Positions 54,966-63,800 of a stretch of 64,000 bases of DNA are shown here, one piece after another. The DNA comes from an uncultured Latescibacterota bacterium (GTDB taxonomy: Bacteria > Latescibacterota > UBA2968 > UBA8231), in NCBI GenBank assembly GCA_951813615.1, contig OX638377.1, positions 868,001 to 932,000 of the forward strand. Reading direction: 5' to 3'. A program made the position numbers and the translations under genes. Each line of letters begins with the position of its first letter. Positions within the stretch are counted from its first letter, which is position 1. A model generated the notes under the pieces. That model was not told where the DNA came from, did no database searches, and saw nothing but the letters and a program-made list of their open reading frames with translations.

Positions 54966-56561
54966 TCAAGGCTCGTGTACGGTTAGAATTTGGTCGGCTG
55001 CAATGTGTTGTAAGCGCTGCACAGTGCCGCTGGGCCAGTGGATTTCCACTTCATCGACGCGGGTGCGGTCTCCTAAGCCAAAAAAGGGACGCAGCGCGCT
55101 TTGGCACATGTAGCTCGATCCGGCGCGCACCACGTCCCAGCGTACCCAGTCGCCCGCGGCGACGCGGACCTCGGCTCCGACGGAGTTACCGACCAATCGC
55201 AAGCTCAAATAGTGCTGGGCGTTGCCGCCGTCGTTGCGCAAGAGCGCGGCTAGTTGGTTGTTGTTGGCTACTGAGATGTCGAGGTCGCCGTCGTTGTCGT
55301 AATCTCCCATGGCCGCGCCGCGGCTCACTTGCTGCAACAGCAGGCCCGACCCCACCTGATTGCTCACATCGACAAAGCGTCCTTCCTGATTGCGGAAGAG
55401 TTGGTTTTGCTGCTCATACGTCACCGCGTCGAACAGGTGGATGTTGTCGTCGAGATGGCCGTTGGCGACAAACAGGTCGCGGTCGCCGTCGTTGTCGTAG
55501 TCGATGAAGAGGGTGCCCCAGGCGAGGAACTGCAAGCTGGGAACCCCCAGCCCGGACTGGAAGGTCACGTCGGCAAAAAATCCGTTGCCGAGATTGCGGT
55601 ACAGGCTGTTGGTCTCCCATTGGTAATTGGTGACGAAGAAGTCGAATCGGCCGTCGCCGTCGTAGTCGCCCACGTCAACCCCCATGCCGGCAAGGGGCTT
55701 GCCGGCGTCGTTGTAGGCCACTCCGGCCAAAGCGCCGATCTCGGCAAAGCGGCCGCCGTCGTTGCGGTAGAGCAAGTTGGGGGTGCGGTCGCCAGCCGCG
55801 TATAGGTCGAGGTCGCCGTCTGCGTCGTAGTCGATGAAAAAGGCCCCTAATTCCTTGGCGGCATCCGGCAGCAACCCGGCTTCCTCGGTGACATCGGTAA
55901 AAGTCGCGTCGCCTTCGTTGCGATAAAACACGTCGCGCTGTGGCTCAAAGGCCTCCGGCCCGCAGTACACCGCAACCCCGGAGCGGAGGCAGGGCTCGTG
56001 TATCTCGGGACGAAACTTGGCGTAATTGGCCACAAAGAAGTCCAAGTCGCCGTCTAAATCGTAGTCGGCAAAGGCTGCGCCGGTACTCATCGCCGGATTG
56101 ACTAGGACAGGCCCGGCTACGTCGGCTTGGTCGGTTGCATCAGTGAATTGACCCGTGCCCTCGTTGCGGTAGAGGATATTGGGGCCGTACGCAGTGATGT
56201 ACAAGTCCAAGTCGCCGTCTGAATCGTAGTCGGCTGCGGCACAGCCCAGTCCGTAGCCCGAATTGGCTACGCCGGCCGCGTCGGTTGCATCGGCGAACTG
56301 ACCGGCGCTCGCGTTGTGGTAGAGTGCGCCCGGTCCGGCGCTGTTGACGAAGTAGAGGTCGAGCCACCCGTCGCCATCGTAGTCGGCAAAGGCCGTGCCC
56401 GAGCCCATGGTTTCCATTGGATACTTTTGCCCCTTGGCTCCGTTTTGATGGCGAAAGGCGATCCCGGCCTCGGCTGCTACCTCGACAAACTGCACCTCGG
56501 CGCGGCCTAGCGCGGCCCACAGGCACACCAGAGCAACTCCTAAGAGGGCGCGCTGCGTCAC
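54966..56561 (-). CDS. CRTAC1-like VCBS repeat protein with ASPIC/UnbV end
   Basis: 531 residues from GTG 56561. This start is chosen because GTG overlaps the stop of the preceding small membrane protein as GTGA, and VTQRALLGVALVCLWAALG forms a signal peptide; longer in-frame starts have an arginine-rich, non-secretory N-terminus. There are at least nine calcium-loop motifs (DYDGDGWLDLYFV, DYDSDGDLDLYIT, DYDLDGDLDFFVA, DYDNDGDRDLFVA). The C-terminal ASPIC/UnbV domain is GAEVRVAAGDW plus EIHWPSGTVQRL. It is extracellular, with an integrin-like propeller. Confidence 0.85.
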   Translation of the reverse strand: MTQRALLGVALVCLWAALGRAEVQFVEVAAEAGIAFRHQNGAKGQKYPMETMGSGTAFADYDGDGWLDLYFVNSAGPGALYHNASAGQFADATDAAGVANSGYGLGCAAADYDSDGDLDLYITAYGPNILYRNEGTGQFTDATDQADVAGPVLVNPAMSTGAAFADYDLDGDLDFFVANYAKFRPEIHEPCLRSGVAVYCGPEAFEPQRDVFYRNEGDATFTDVTEEAGLLPDAAKELGAFFIDYDADGDLDLYAAGDRTPNLLYRNDGGRFAEIGALAGVAYNDAGKPLAGMGVDVGDYDGDGRFDFFVTNYQWETNSLYRNLGNGFFADVTFQSGLGVPSLQFLAWGTLFIDYDNDGDRDLFVANGHLDDNIHLFDAVTYEQQNQLFRNQEGRFVDVSNQVGSGLLLQQVSRGAAMGDYDNDGDLDISVANNNQLAALLRNDGGNAQHYLSLRLVGNSVGAEVRVAAGDWVRWDVVRAGSSYMCQSALRPFFGLGDRTRVDEVEIHWPSGTVQRLQHIAADQILTVHEP

Positions 56562-56737
56562 TCGTGCTGGGAATCTGCGGCGGATTCGCTGGCCCCGCGG
56601 CCGGCGGCCATGTTGCGGATCATCTTGACCACGTCGCCAAAGGCCTTGTAGGCGACGGCGATGACGATGCCATAGAAGAGGACGCTGGCGACGATAAAGA
56701 CGAATTGCCACAGGGCTTTCCAAGTTTCGACGTCCAT
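56558..56737 (-). CDS. 59-residue single-helix membrane protein
   Basis: An unbroken small frame from ATG 56737 to TGA 56558, starting MDVETWKALWQFVFIVASVL and containing one transmembrane helix (residues about 10-32, FVFIVASVLFYGIVIAVAY), then a basic amphipathic stretch (KAFGDVVKMIRNM) and an acidic tail. It lies 4 bases after the sodium:solute symporter stop and its own stop overlaps the CRTAC1 GTG start. The position suggests an accessory subunit of the symporter, as small partners occur in related SSS systems; this is inference. Too short for common gene callers. Confidence 0.75.
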   Translation of the reverse strand: MDVETWKALWQFVFIVASVLFYGIVIAVAYKAFGDVVKMIRNMAAGRGASESAADSQHE

Positions 56738-56741
56738 TGCA

Positions 56742-58283
56742 CTACTCCATGTTGCTAAAGTCTAGGGGGCGCGGCGGATGCGAGCGCTGCGTGAGCGAGG
56801 CGACGATCAGCATGGCGAGGCCGCCTAAGGCTAGGCTGGTAATCCCGACGAGGTTGGAGTTTTCGACCAACGGCAACATAAACTCGGGTACCAAGTGCTG
56901 GTTTTCGTTCATAATCAGGAAGTTGAGCGGCACCAGCGCGCCGAGTATCAGGGCGCAGTACGCACCCGGGGTGTTGGCCTTTTTCCAGTACAGCCCCAAG
57001 GCCACGGTGCCGACACAGCCAGCGAAGTAGATGGTGCCGGTGACGTACATAAAGCGGAAGGCCGTCTCGGGAAGCTGGTAGAGCGCGCCGAAGATGGCCA
57101 AGAAGGCGGCGAGAATGACGACAATGGCTCGGGTCCAGTAAATCTCGCGCTCACTCGACAACCCGCCCCAAGTACCGTCGGCCTCGCGCTCGCCGCTCGA
57201 CTTGGCGAGCATGGCCTTGATCGGCGAGACCACGTCGCGGACGATGACGCCGCTCCAGGCCAGCAGATAGCTGTCGTGGGTGGACATGAAGGCCGCGAAC
57301 ATCCCGGCCATGAGTAGACCGGCGATGCCGATGGGCAGGATTTTGCCGAGCATTTCGGGCATGGCGTAGTGAGGGTCGAGCTCGGGGTTGCCAAAATAGG
57401 CCAGTGCCGCAATGCCCCAAAACATCGGCACCATCGCCCGCCCCATGACCGTGCCCGCAGAGATCCAGAACACGCGGCGGGCCACCTTGGGGCTTTCGGC
57501 ACTCAGCGGCCGCATCATCTCGGGCTGCCAGACCACGCCGACCAAGCCGACGCAAAATAAAAATAAGATCATTGAGATGCCGTAGCCGGGATTGGCTATG
57601 GGGTCGAAGCCGATGTCACCTTTGTGAACCTCGACGGCCTGGACCATGGTGTCCCAGCCGAGCTGTGGGTGATTGAGAATTATATACGTGCCGAAGAAAA
57701 ACCCTAGGGACAGCAGCACGAACTGCGCGAAATCCGTCAGCACCACTGAGACCATGCCGCCCATCAGCGTGTAGAAGACGACGATGAGCAACATGCCGAT
57801 CATGACGTAGTTGACGTATTCCTTGTCGAGGCCGGTGAAGCCGACGACGAACTTGCTGCCGAGGATGGGAAACAGTCCCATGTTGAGGGTGCCGGCGAGG
57901 GTGAGGATGATGCCGCCGAGCAGGCGCACGCCGCGCGTGTACTTGAGTTCGTAGAACTCGGGCACGGTCATTACCTGCAAGTGGCGCAGGCGGCTGACGA
58001 TAAAGCCCGTGCGGCCGATGATCAGGGTGGTGATCAGGGCCATGAGGCCAAAGACGAAGGGCACGAAGCCGTACTTAAAGCCCTCCTCGGCCATGTACAT
58101 GACCGTTACCAGCCCGAGGCCGGTCGAGACCATGGTGGCGACGGCCATGTGGGTTTTGAGGCCGCGGCCAGCGACGAGAAAGTCGGAGATGCCCTTGATG
58201 GCACCTCGCGCCAACGTGCCGGCGACGATGGTGCCGCCGACATAGACGAAGACGATGGCGTAATCGATCCAGCTCAGGTGCAT
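56742..58283 (-). CDS. sodium:solute symporter (SSS family)
   Basis: 513 residues with about 13 transmembrane helices. The N-terminal helix DYAIVFVYVGGTIVAGTLA is followed by the SSS hallmark DFLVAGRGLKTHMAVATMVS and later SVVLTDFAQFVLLSLGFFFG and AAFMSTHDSYLLAWSGVIV, which carry Na+-site Ser/Thr residues. Members take up sugars, proline, carboxylates or osmolytes with sodium. The C-terminus ends in a short cytosolic tail. It is the first gene of a minus-strand operon: symporter, small membrane protein, CRTAC1-like protein and probably PhyH and DUF6785. Confidence 0.88.
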   Translation of the reverse strand: MHLSWIDYAIVFVYVGGTIVAGTLARGAIKGISDFLVAGRGLKTHMAVATMVSTGLGLVTVMYMAEEGFKYGFVPFVFGLMALITTLIIGRTGFIVSRLRHLQVMTVPEFYELKYTRGVRLLGGIILTLAGTLNMGLFPILGSKFVVGFTGLDKEYVNYVMIGMLLIVVFYTLMGGMVSVVLTDFAQFVLLSLGFFFGTYIILNHPQLGWDTMVQAVEVHKGDIGFDPIANPGYGISMILFLFCVGLVGVVWQPEMMRPLSAESPKVARRVFWISAGTVMGRAMVPMFWGIAALAYFGNPELDPHYAMPEMLGKILPIGIAGLLMAGMFAAFMSTHDSYLLAWSGVIVRDVVSPIKAMLAKSSGEREADGTWGGLSSEREIYWTRAIVVILAAFLAIFGALYQLPETAFRFMYVTGTIYFAGCVGTVALGLYWKKANTPGAYCALILGALVPLNFLIMNENQHLVPEFMLPLVENSNLVGITSLALGGLAMLIVASLTQRSHPPRPLDFSNME

Positions 58284-58449
58284 GCGTACTCCTGGGGTGT
58301 TTTCAGTAGTGGAAAAGTCGAACGGCCTGCGAATTTAACACTTTAGCAAGGGCATGTCACCTTGCGGGTGATTGACCCCCCAAGGGTCGGTTTATATACT
58401 TGCGCCGCGCTTTACTGCGTGAACATCAACTACTACGAAGGATGTGAAT

Positions 58450-58878
58450 ATGTTGCTACGATTTATGCGTCTGTCGCTGCTGTTGACCGCGGCCCTGTTG
58501 TGGGCCGGTTGCGGAGGCGATGACTCGACGGTGGGGCCGGACGATGATGGCGAGGGTACTCTCACAGAAGCTACCCTAGCACAGGTCAGCGAGGTCTTTG
58601 CGGTTAGTTGCGCCATTTCTGGTTGCCACAGCGGCGGAGAGCCTGCGGCCGGTTTGTCGCTGGAGGGCGACTTTGCCGCGCGCATCGTCGGCGTCGACAG
58701 TGGCCAGCGGCCCGATTTCAAGCTGGTTGATTCGGGAAATCCCAATAAGTCGTACCTGCTGATAAAGGTGCGCGGCGACGACGAAATCGTCAGTCAGCAA
58801 ATGCCGCCGGGCAATCCGTTACCCGCAGAGCAGGTGGAGATAATTCGCGCGTGGATCGCCAGCGGGGCAAAAGAGTAA
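58450..58878 (+). CDS. lipoprotein with CX4CH cytochrome-like motif
   Basis: 142 residues from ATG 58450, with AAGGA at 58438-58442. Lipoprotein signal LLLTAALLWAGCGGD, Cys about residue 20. The single haem-type motif is CAISGCH (CX4CH, not the usual CX2CH), followed by GGEPAAGLSLEG and a late Met in QQMPPGNPLP that could be an axial ligand. This matches the Planctomycete-type small cytochrome c-like domain (PSCyt). Probably a periplasmic electron carrier or redox sensor. It overlaps the dehydrogenase start by one base. Confidence 0.7.
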   Translation: MLLRFMRLSLLLTAALLWAGCGGDDSTVGPDDDGEGTLTEATLAQVSEVFAVSCAISGCHSGGEPAAGLSLEGDFAARIVGVDSGQRPDFKLVDSGNPNKSYLLIKVRGDDEIVSQQMPPGNPLPAEQVEIIRAWIASGAKE

Positions 58879-59924
58879 TGCCGGTCTTTTCTCCAGCATC
58901 TTTGACCGAAACCACTGCCTCCATTTTTGCCGCGGCTGGAATGCGCGTCGACGAGGCGCACGTGGTCGCTGAATTGCTCGTCGAGGCCAATCTCGTCGGC
59001 CACGACTCGCACGGCGTTATCCGCATTCCCCAGTACTTGGGCCAAGTCGAAGCCGGCGACATCGTGCCTGATGCCGCTGTCGAAGTCGTGCACGAGGCCC
59101 CGACGCTCGCCGTGCTCGACGCGCATTGGGGCTTTGGGCAGGTGGCGATGAGTCGCGGCGTGGATATGGGCTTGGAGAAGGCGCGGGCCACGGGCATGGC
59201 CGCTATCTCCGTCCGCCAAGCCAATCACGTCGGTCGCCTCGGCAGTTACGTGGAGCGCATTGCCGAGGAGACTGCTATCGCCTTGATGTTCGTCAACGGT
59301 GCGCCTGTTTGCCGCATGGCTCCGTGGGGCGGGCGCGAAGCACGGCACGGCACCAATCCAATCGCCATGGGGTTTCCGTCGCGCAGCGGCCCACCGGTCG
59401 TTCTCGACATGACTACGTCGGCGGTGGCTGAGGGCAAGGTGCGAGTGCAGCGCAATCGCGGGGCCGAGGTGCCCGACGGCTGGCTGCTCGACGCCGAGGG
59501 CCAGCCGACCAACGATCCCCACACGCTGTACGCCGATCCGCCCGGCACCATCCTGCCCTTAGGAGGCAGCCTTGGGCACAAGGGTTACGGCCTCAACGTG
59601 GGAGTCGAGCTGTTGGCTGGTGCGTTGGCTGGGGCCGGCTGCATAGGCCAAGATCGGCCCTTCCGCAATGGGGCGTTGCTGTTGGTGCTCGACGTGGAAA
59701 AGCTGGTGGGATTAGACGCGTATTTCGCCGAGGCCGACACGTACATCGAGTTCGTCAAGTCTGCGGCTACTGCACCGGGAGTTGAGGCGATTCTGATGCC
59801 TGGGGATAGCGAGCGGGCGATGGCAGAGAAGCGGAAGGTGGAGGGGATCTTCATAGAAGACGAGACGTGGGCGCAGATTGTGGCGAGTGCGGCGAAGGTG
59901 GGGGTTGAGGTGGGAAGAAGGTAA
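58878..59924 (+). CDS. malate/L-lactate dehydrogenase family oxidoreductase (Ldh_2)
   Basis: 348 residues from ATG 58878, whose A is the last base of the preceding TAA. Hallmarks are LVGHDSHGVIRIPQYL near 42, WGFGQVAMSRGVDMGL near 85, ISVRQANHVGRLGSYV near 117 and GREARHGTNPIAMGFPS near 155. The family (Ldh_2, including ureidoglycolate and 2,3-diketo-L-gulonate dehydrogenases) uses NAD(P)H on 2-hydroxyacids. His45 in the GHDSHG segment is the likely catalytic residue. Co-expression with the cytochrome-like lipoprotein is suggested by the overlap. Confidence 0.85.
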   Translation: MPVFSPASLTETTASIFAAAGMRVDEAHVVAELLVEANLVGHDSHGVIRIPQYLGQVEAGDIVPDAAVEVVHEAPTLAVLDAHWGFGQVAMSRGVDMGLEKARATGMAAISVRQANHVGRLGSYVERIAEETAIALMFVNGAPVCRMAPWGGREARHGTNPIAMGFPSRSGPPVVLDMTTSAVAEGKVRVQRNRGAEVPDGWLLDAEGQPTNDPHTLYADPPGTILPLGGSLGHKGYGLNVGVELLAGALAGAGCIGQDRPFRNGALLLVLDVEKLVGLDAYFAEADTYIEFVKSAATAPGVEAILMPGDSERAMAEKRKVEGIFIEDETWAQIVASAAKVGVEVGRR

Positions 59925-60260
59925 GCTGGTTTTTCGGGTTCAATATTGAGGACGCGCTTTGACTTCCAGTTGATCACTGATGTTACGCAGCAGCTCTCTA
60001 TCTTGTGGTTTATCAAAGCCTATTGACCCAAGATATTGGGGAGAAATCGAGGATTTTCTGGAAAACTGCGTAACGTCAGTTGATCACTAAGCTCAAAATC
60101 AACATGTCTTACTTGACGCAGGGAATGCGTCACTTTATTAATGTATGTAAACTAATACATAGCAAGCTATGCTACTAAAGCGGAAGCACGATTCCAGTTA
60201 GAAGGCCGCTAAACCCGAACTCACATTTATTGAGGTGCATAAGCTCAAGGGAGTTGTAGT
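59925..60260. other. 336-bp AT-rich intergenic region with repeats
   Basis: No gene is evident. The region is AT-rich for the window and holds a MITE-like inverted-repeat element (59967-60088) and, further down, the candidate promoter area for the following surface-protein gene. The stretch around 60140-60180 also has a short imperfect palindrome (TACATAGCAAGCTATG). Confidence 0.6.
59967..60088. mobile_element. MITE-like element: inverted repeats with flanking direct repeat
   Basis: A 15-bp inverted repeat with one mismatch (ACTGATGTTACGCAG at 59976-59990; CTGCGTAACGTCAGT at 60066-60080) encloses about 75 bases. Direct repeat CAGTTGATCACT flanks it at 59967-59978 and 60077-60088, like a target-site duplication. 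No coding capacity. The overlap of the two repeat types makes the exact ends ambiguous, so an element origin is likely but unproven. Confidence 0.4.
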
Positions 60261-60809
60261 GTGAAAAATACAATCGGATGTATCGTCGGCTTGGTTTTCG
60301 CTGTCTCCGCGTTGGCGGAGCCGCTGCTTGAGGGGCGGGTGCGGCTGGACTCTGGCGAGCCGGTCGCCGACGCGCAGGTGCGGATCTTCGATTTGAGCGA
60401 CCTGAGGCAGGGAGCCATTGCCCGCGCCCAGACTGATGGCACAGGGTATTTCGCGTTGCCGTTAGCGGCGTTGAGGGGCAGCGCCCTGCCTGAACGCTTC
60501 TCCTTGGGTCAAAATTACCCCAATCCGTTCAATCCCTCGACGATCATTCCCTATCAACTGGCGGCTTCGTCCCAAGTGCGGCTGGAGGTGTTCAACCTGT
60601 TAGGGCAGCACATTGCGACATTGGTGGATGGGGAGCGTGCGGCGGGTTTTCACACGGCGACTTGGCGCACTACGGATGGGGCAGGCCGTGCGGTAGGGGC
60701 GGGGGTGTATATCTACCGGATGACGGTGGAGGCGGAGAGCCAGACGGGGCGGATGGTGTTGATTGATGGGCAGGCGGGTGTCTCGGCTGGGGGACGGCTT
60801 CTGTTATGA
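60261..60809 (+). CDS. N-terminal segment of LRR surface protein, with FlgD/T9SS-type domain (frame broken)
   Basis: 182 residues with signal peptide MKNTIGCIVGLVFAVSALA. A short carboxypeptidase-regulatory-like segment (RVRLDSGEPVADAQVRIFDL) is followed by a Por-secretion-like domain (FSLGQNYPNPFNPSTIIPYQ, EVFNLLGQHIATLVDGE). The frame ends at TGA 60807-60809. Adding one G to the G5 run at 60789-60793 would join it to the next frame (then reading GTASVMTGATEGEP), so the two are probably one large protein. As written they are separate and overlap as ATGA. Confidence 0.65.
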   Translation: MKNTIGCIVGLVFAVSALAEPLLEGRVRLDSGEPVADAQVRIFDLSDLRQGAIARAQTDGTGYFALPLAALRGSALPERFSLGQNYPNPFNPSTIIPYQLAASSQVRLEVFNLLGQHIATLVDGERAAGFHTATWRTTDGAGRAVGAGVYIYRMTVEAESQTGRMVLIDGQAGVSAGGRLLL

Positions 60810-63800
60810 CGGGAGCGACCGAGGGCGAGCCTGCTGAGGGAGTATATGGGCTGATCGTTTCGGGCAATGGGCTGGTTCCCTATGTGGATTCGGCATTCCG
60901 TGTCGAAGCGGGCATGTCCCCGGTGGAGTTGGTGGTGTCGGCGGGACAGTATGCGATGGGTAAGGTTACGGACGACGATTGTGCCCTTTGCGACTTTTTA
61001 GGCTCGTCCAACGATCAGGAGGAAGAAACGGAAGAAACGGAAGAAACGGATAGTACGTCCAACCAAGGGGGGCCGGACTTGGTAGTCGAGCCGCCTTTGA
61101 TGATGTCGTCGTCGGCTTTCGTGTCGCCGGGGGCCACCTTCACTCTGCTGGTGACCGTCCGCAACCAAGGGGACAGTCTAGCCACCGCAACGACGCTGCG
61201 CTACTACCGCTCGACCGACGCGACGATTTCTACACGAGATACAGAAGTGGGCACGGACGCGGTGGATGCTCTGGCGGCAGCCGGCACCAGTGCCAAGTTT
61301 GTCCGCCTGACCACCCCGTCGAGTGAGGGCATCTATTACTATGGGGCCTGTGTGGCATCGGTAGCCGGAGAATCCAACACTAATAACAACTGCTCCAGTT
61401 CAAGAGCCGTGAGAGTCTGGTCTGAATCGAGTCCCGTGACCATCCCCGACGCCAACCTGCGGGCGGCGATTGCAGCGGTGCTGGGAAAGGCGAGGGGTGC
61501 GACGATTACCGCGGCGGAAATAGCGAGAATGAACCGCTTGGTAGCGAATAATGTGGGCATTAGCGATTTGACCGGGCTGGAGTTCGCCGTCAACTTGAAA
61601 TGGCTGTATCTTTCCGGCAACCGCATCACGGATATATCGCCGCTGGCGGGCTTGACCAACCTGAGACGCCTGTATCTTTCCGGCAACAACATTTCGGACG
61701 TTTCGGCGCTTTCGGGCTTGACCAATCTGACAGAGTTGCACCTCAATGACAATCCACTGAACGCCTCCTCCATCAACGATCATATTCCCGTCTTGCAGGA
61801 GCGAGAGGTTACGGTACAGTTTGATCCACCGCCCGAGACCGTGACTGACGATCCACCGCCCGAGACCGTGACTGACGATCCACCGCCCGAGACCGTGACT
61901 GACGATCCACTGCCGGTGGCCATCCCCGACGCCAACCTGCGGGCGGCGATTGCAGCGGCACTGGGCAAGGCCAGCGGTGCGACGATTACCAAGGGTGCAA
62001 TGTCGACCTTGCTCCGCTTGAAGGCGTCCGATGCGGGCATCCGCGACTTAACCGGGTTGGAGTTCGCTACCAACCTGAGAGAGCTGAGCCTTTCCGACAA
62101 CCTGATCACGGACATTTCGGCACTGGCGGGCCTGACCAACCTGACACACCTGTATCTTTGGAACAACCTGATCACGGACATTTCGGCACTGGCGGGCCTG
62201 ACCAACCTGACAAAGTTGCATCTCGAGAACAATCCACTGAGCGCCTCCTCCATCAACGATCATATTCCCGCCTTGCAGGCCCGAGGGGTTACGGTAACGT
62301 TTACTATAACCTACGACCCTATAACCTACGACCCAACGCCCGTGACGATCCACGATGCCAAGCTGAGAGCGGCGATTGCGGAGACCTTGGGCAAGGCAAG
62401 TTTTGCGACGATTACCAAGGGTCGAATGTCGACCTTGCGCATCTTGGAGGCGTCCGATGCGGGCATCCGCGATTTGACCGGGCTAGAGTTTGCCACCAAC
62501 CTGAAATACCTGAAGCTTGATGGCAACACGTTCAGGGATGGCTCGGCGCTGAGAGGCTTGACGGCTCTCTCCAGCTTGACCAACCTGGAAATTCTGGGTC
62601 TTTCCGGCAACAACATTTCGGATCTATCGCCGTTGCGGGGCTTGACCAACCTGGAAAATCTGGATCTTGACCTCAACAATATTTCGGATCTATCGCCGTT
62701 GCGAGGCTTGACCAACCTGATATGGCTGAATCTTGTCTTCAACAACATTTCGGATCTATCGCCGTTACGGGGCTTGACCAACCTGAAAGGCCTGCGGCTT
62801 TTGGGCAACAACATTTCGGATCTATCGCCGTTGCGAGGCTTGACCAACCTGACCGACTTGGGGTTTGGCGACAACAACTTCTCGGATTCGGCCATCTCGG
62901 TCATTTCGGGCTTGACCAACCTGACGTACCTGCATCTTGGCTACAACAACCTCTCAGACTCGGATATCTCGTTCCTTTCGGACTTGACCAACCTAGAAAG
63001 GCTGGAGCTTCAAAACAACAACATTTCGGATATCTCTCCACTTTCGGGCTTGACCAACCTGATATGGCTGAGGGGTTCCTTCAACAACATTTCGGATATC
63101 TCTCCACTTTCGGGCTTGACCAACCTGATAAATCTGGAGCTTTCCTCCAACAATATTTCGGATGTGTCGCCGTTGCGAGGCTTGACCAGCCTGAAAGGCC
63201 TGTGGCTTGAGGGCAACAACTTTTCGGATCTATCGCCGTTACGGGGCTTGACCAACCTGAGACGCCTGTATCTTTCCGGCAACAACATTTCGGATCTATC
63301 GCCGCTTGCGGGTTTGAACAATCTGACAGAGTTGTATATTCAGAGAAACCTTCTGAGCTTCTCCTCCATCAACGAGCACATTCCCGACCTTCAGGTCCGA
63401 GGCGTTACGGTATTCTTTGATCCGAGTCCGCTAAGCGGGGGCGACTTCAACATCGAATTCGTTTTCCTCAACCAGTTCAATGAAGCCCAGAAGAATACGC
63501 TCCGACTCGTGGCCCGGCAGTGGATGTCGGTTATTGCGGAGGACCTGCCGGACTATGAATTTGCTCGGGGCTGGTCAGGGAGGTGCGGCGATCATTCGTA
63601 TACGATTCCGGCCGGAGAGCGGATAGACGACCTGCGGATCTATGTGACCAGCGTCGACGACGGCAGCGGAGCCGTTGGGTGGGGTAGTCCACGCCTGTTG
63701 CGCGAGGAGACCCATCTGCCCGTCTTAGGATGTATGGCGTTCGACTTGAAACGGGCTAATTTGCGGATTACAGGGCTCCACGAGATAGGACACGTACTGG

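Noticed and set aside
61823..61903. CRISPR array
   Set aside because: The 27-bp repeats are contiguous with no spacers and are in frame inside a coding region; no cas genes lie nearby.
61339..63321. Several minus-strand frames with repeated LVKPRNGDRSEMLL-like units
   Set aside because: They are the reverse reading of the leucine-rich repeat gene; the plus frame has clear LRR, cap and protease domains.
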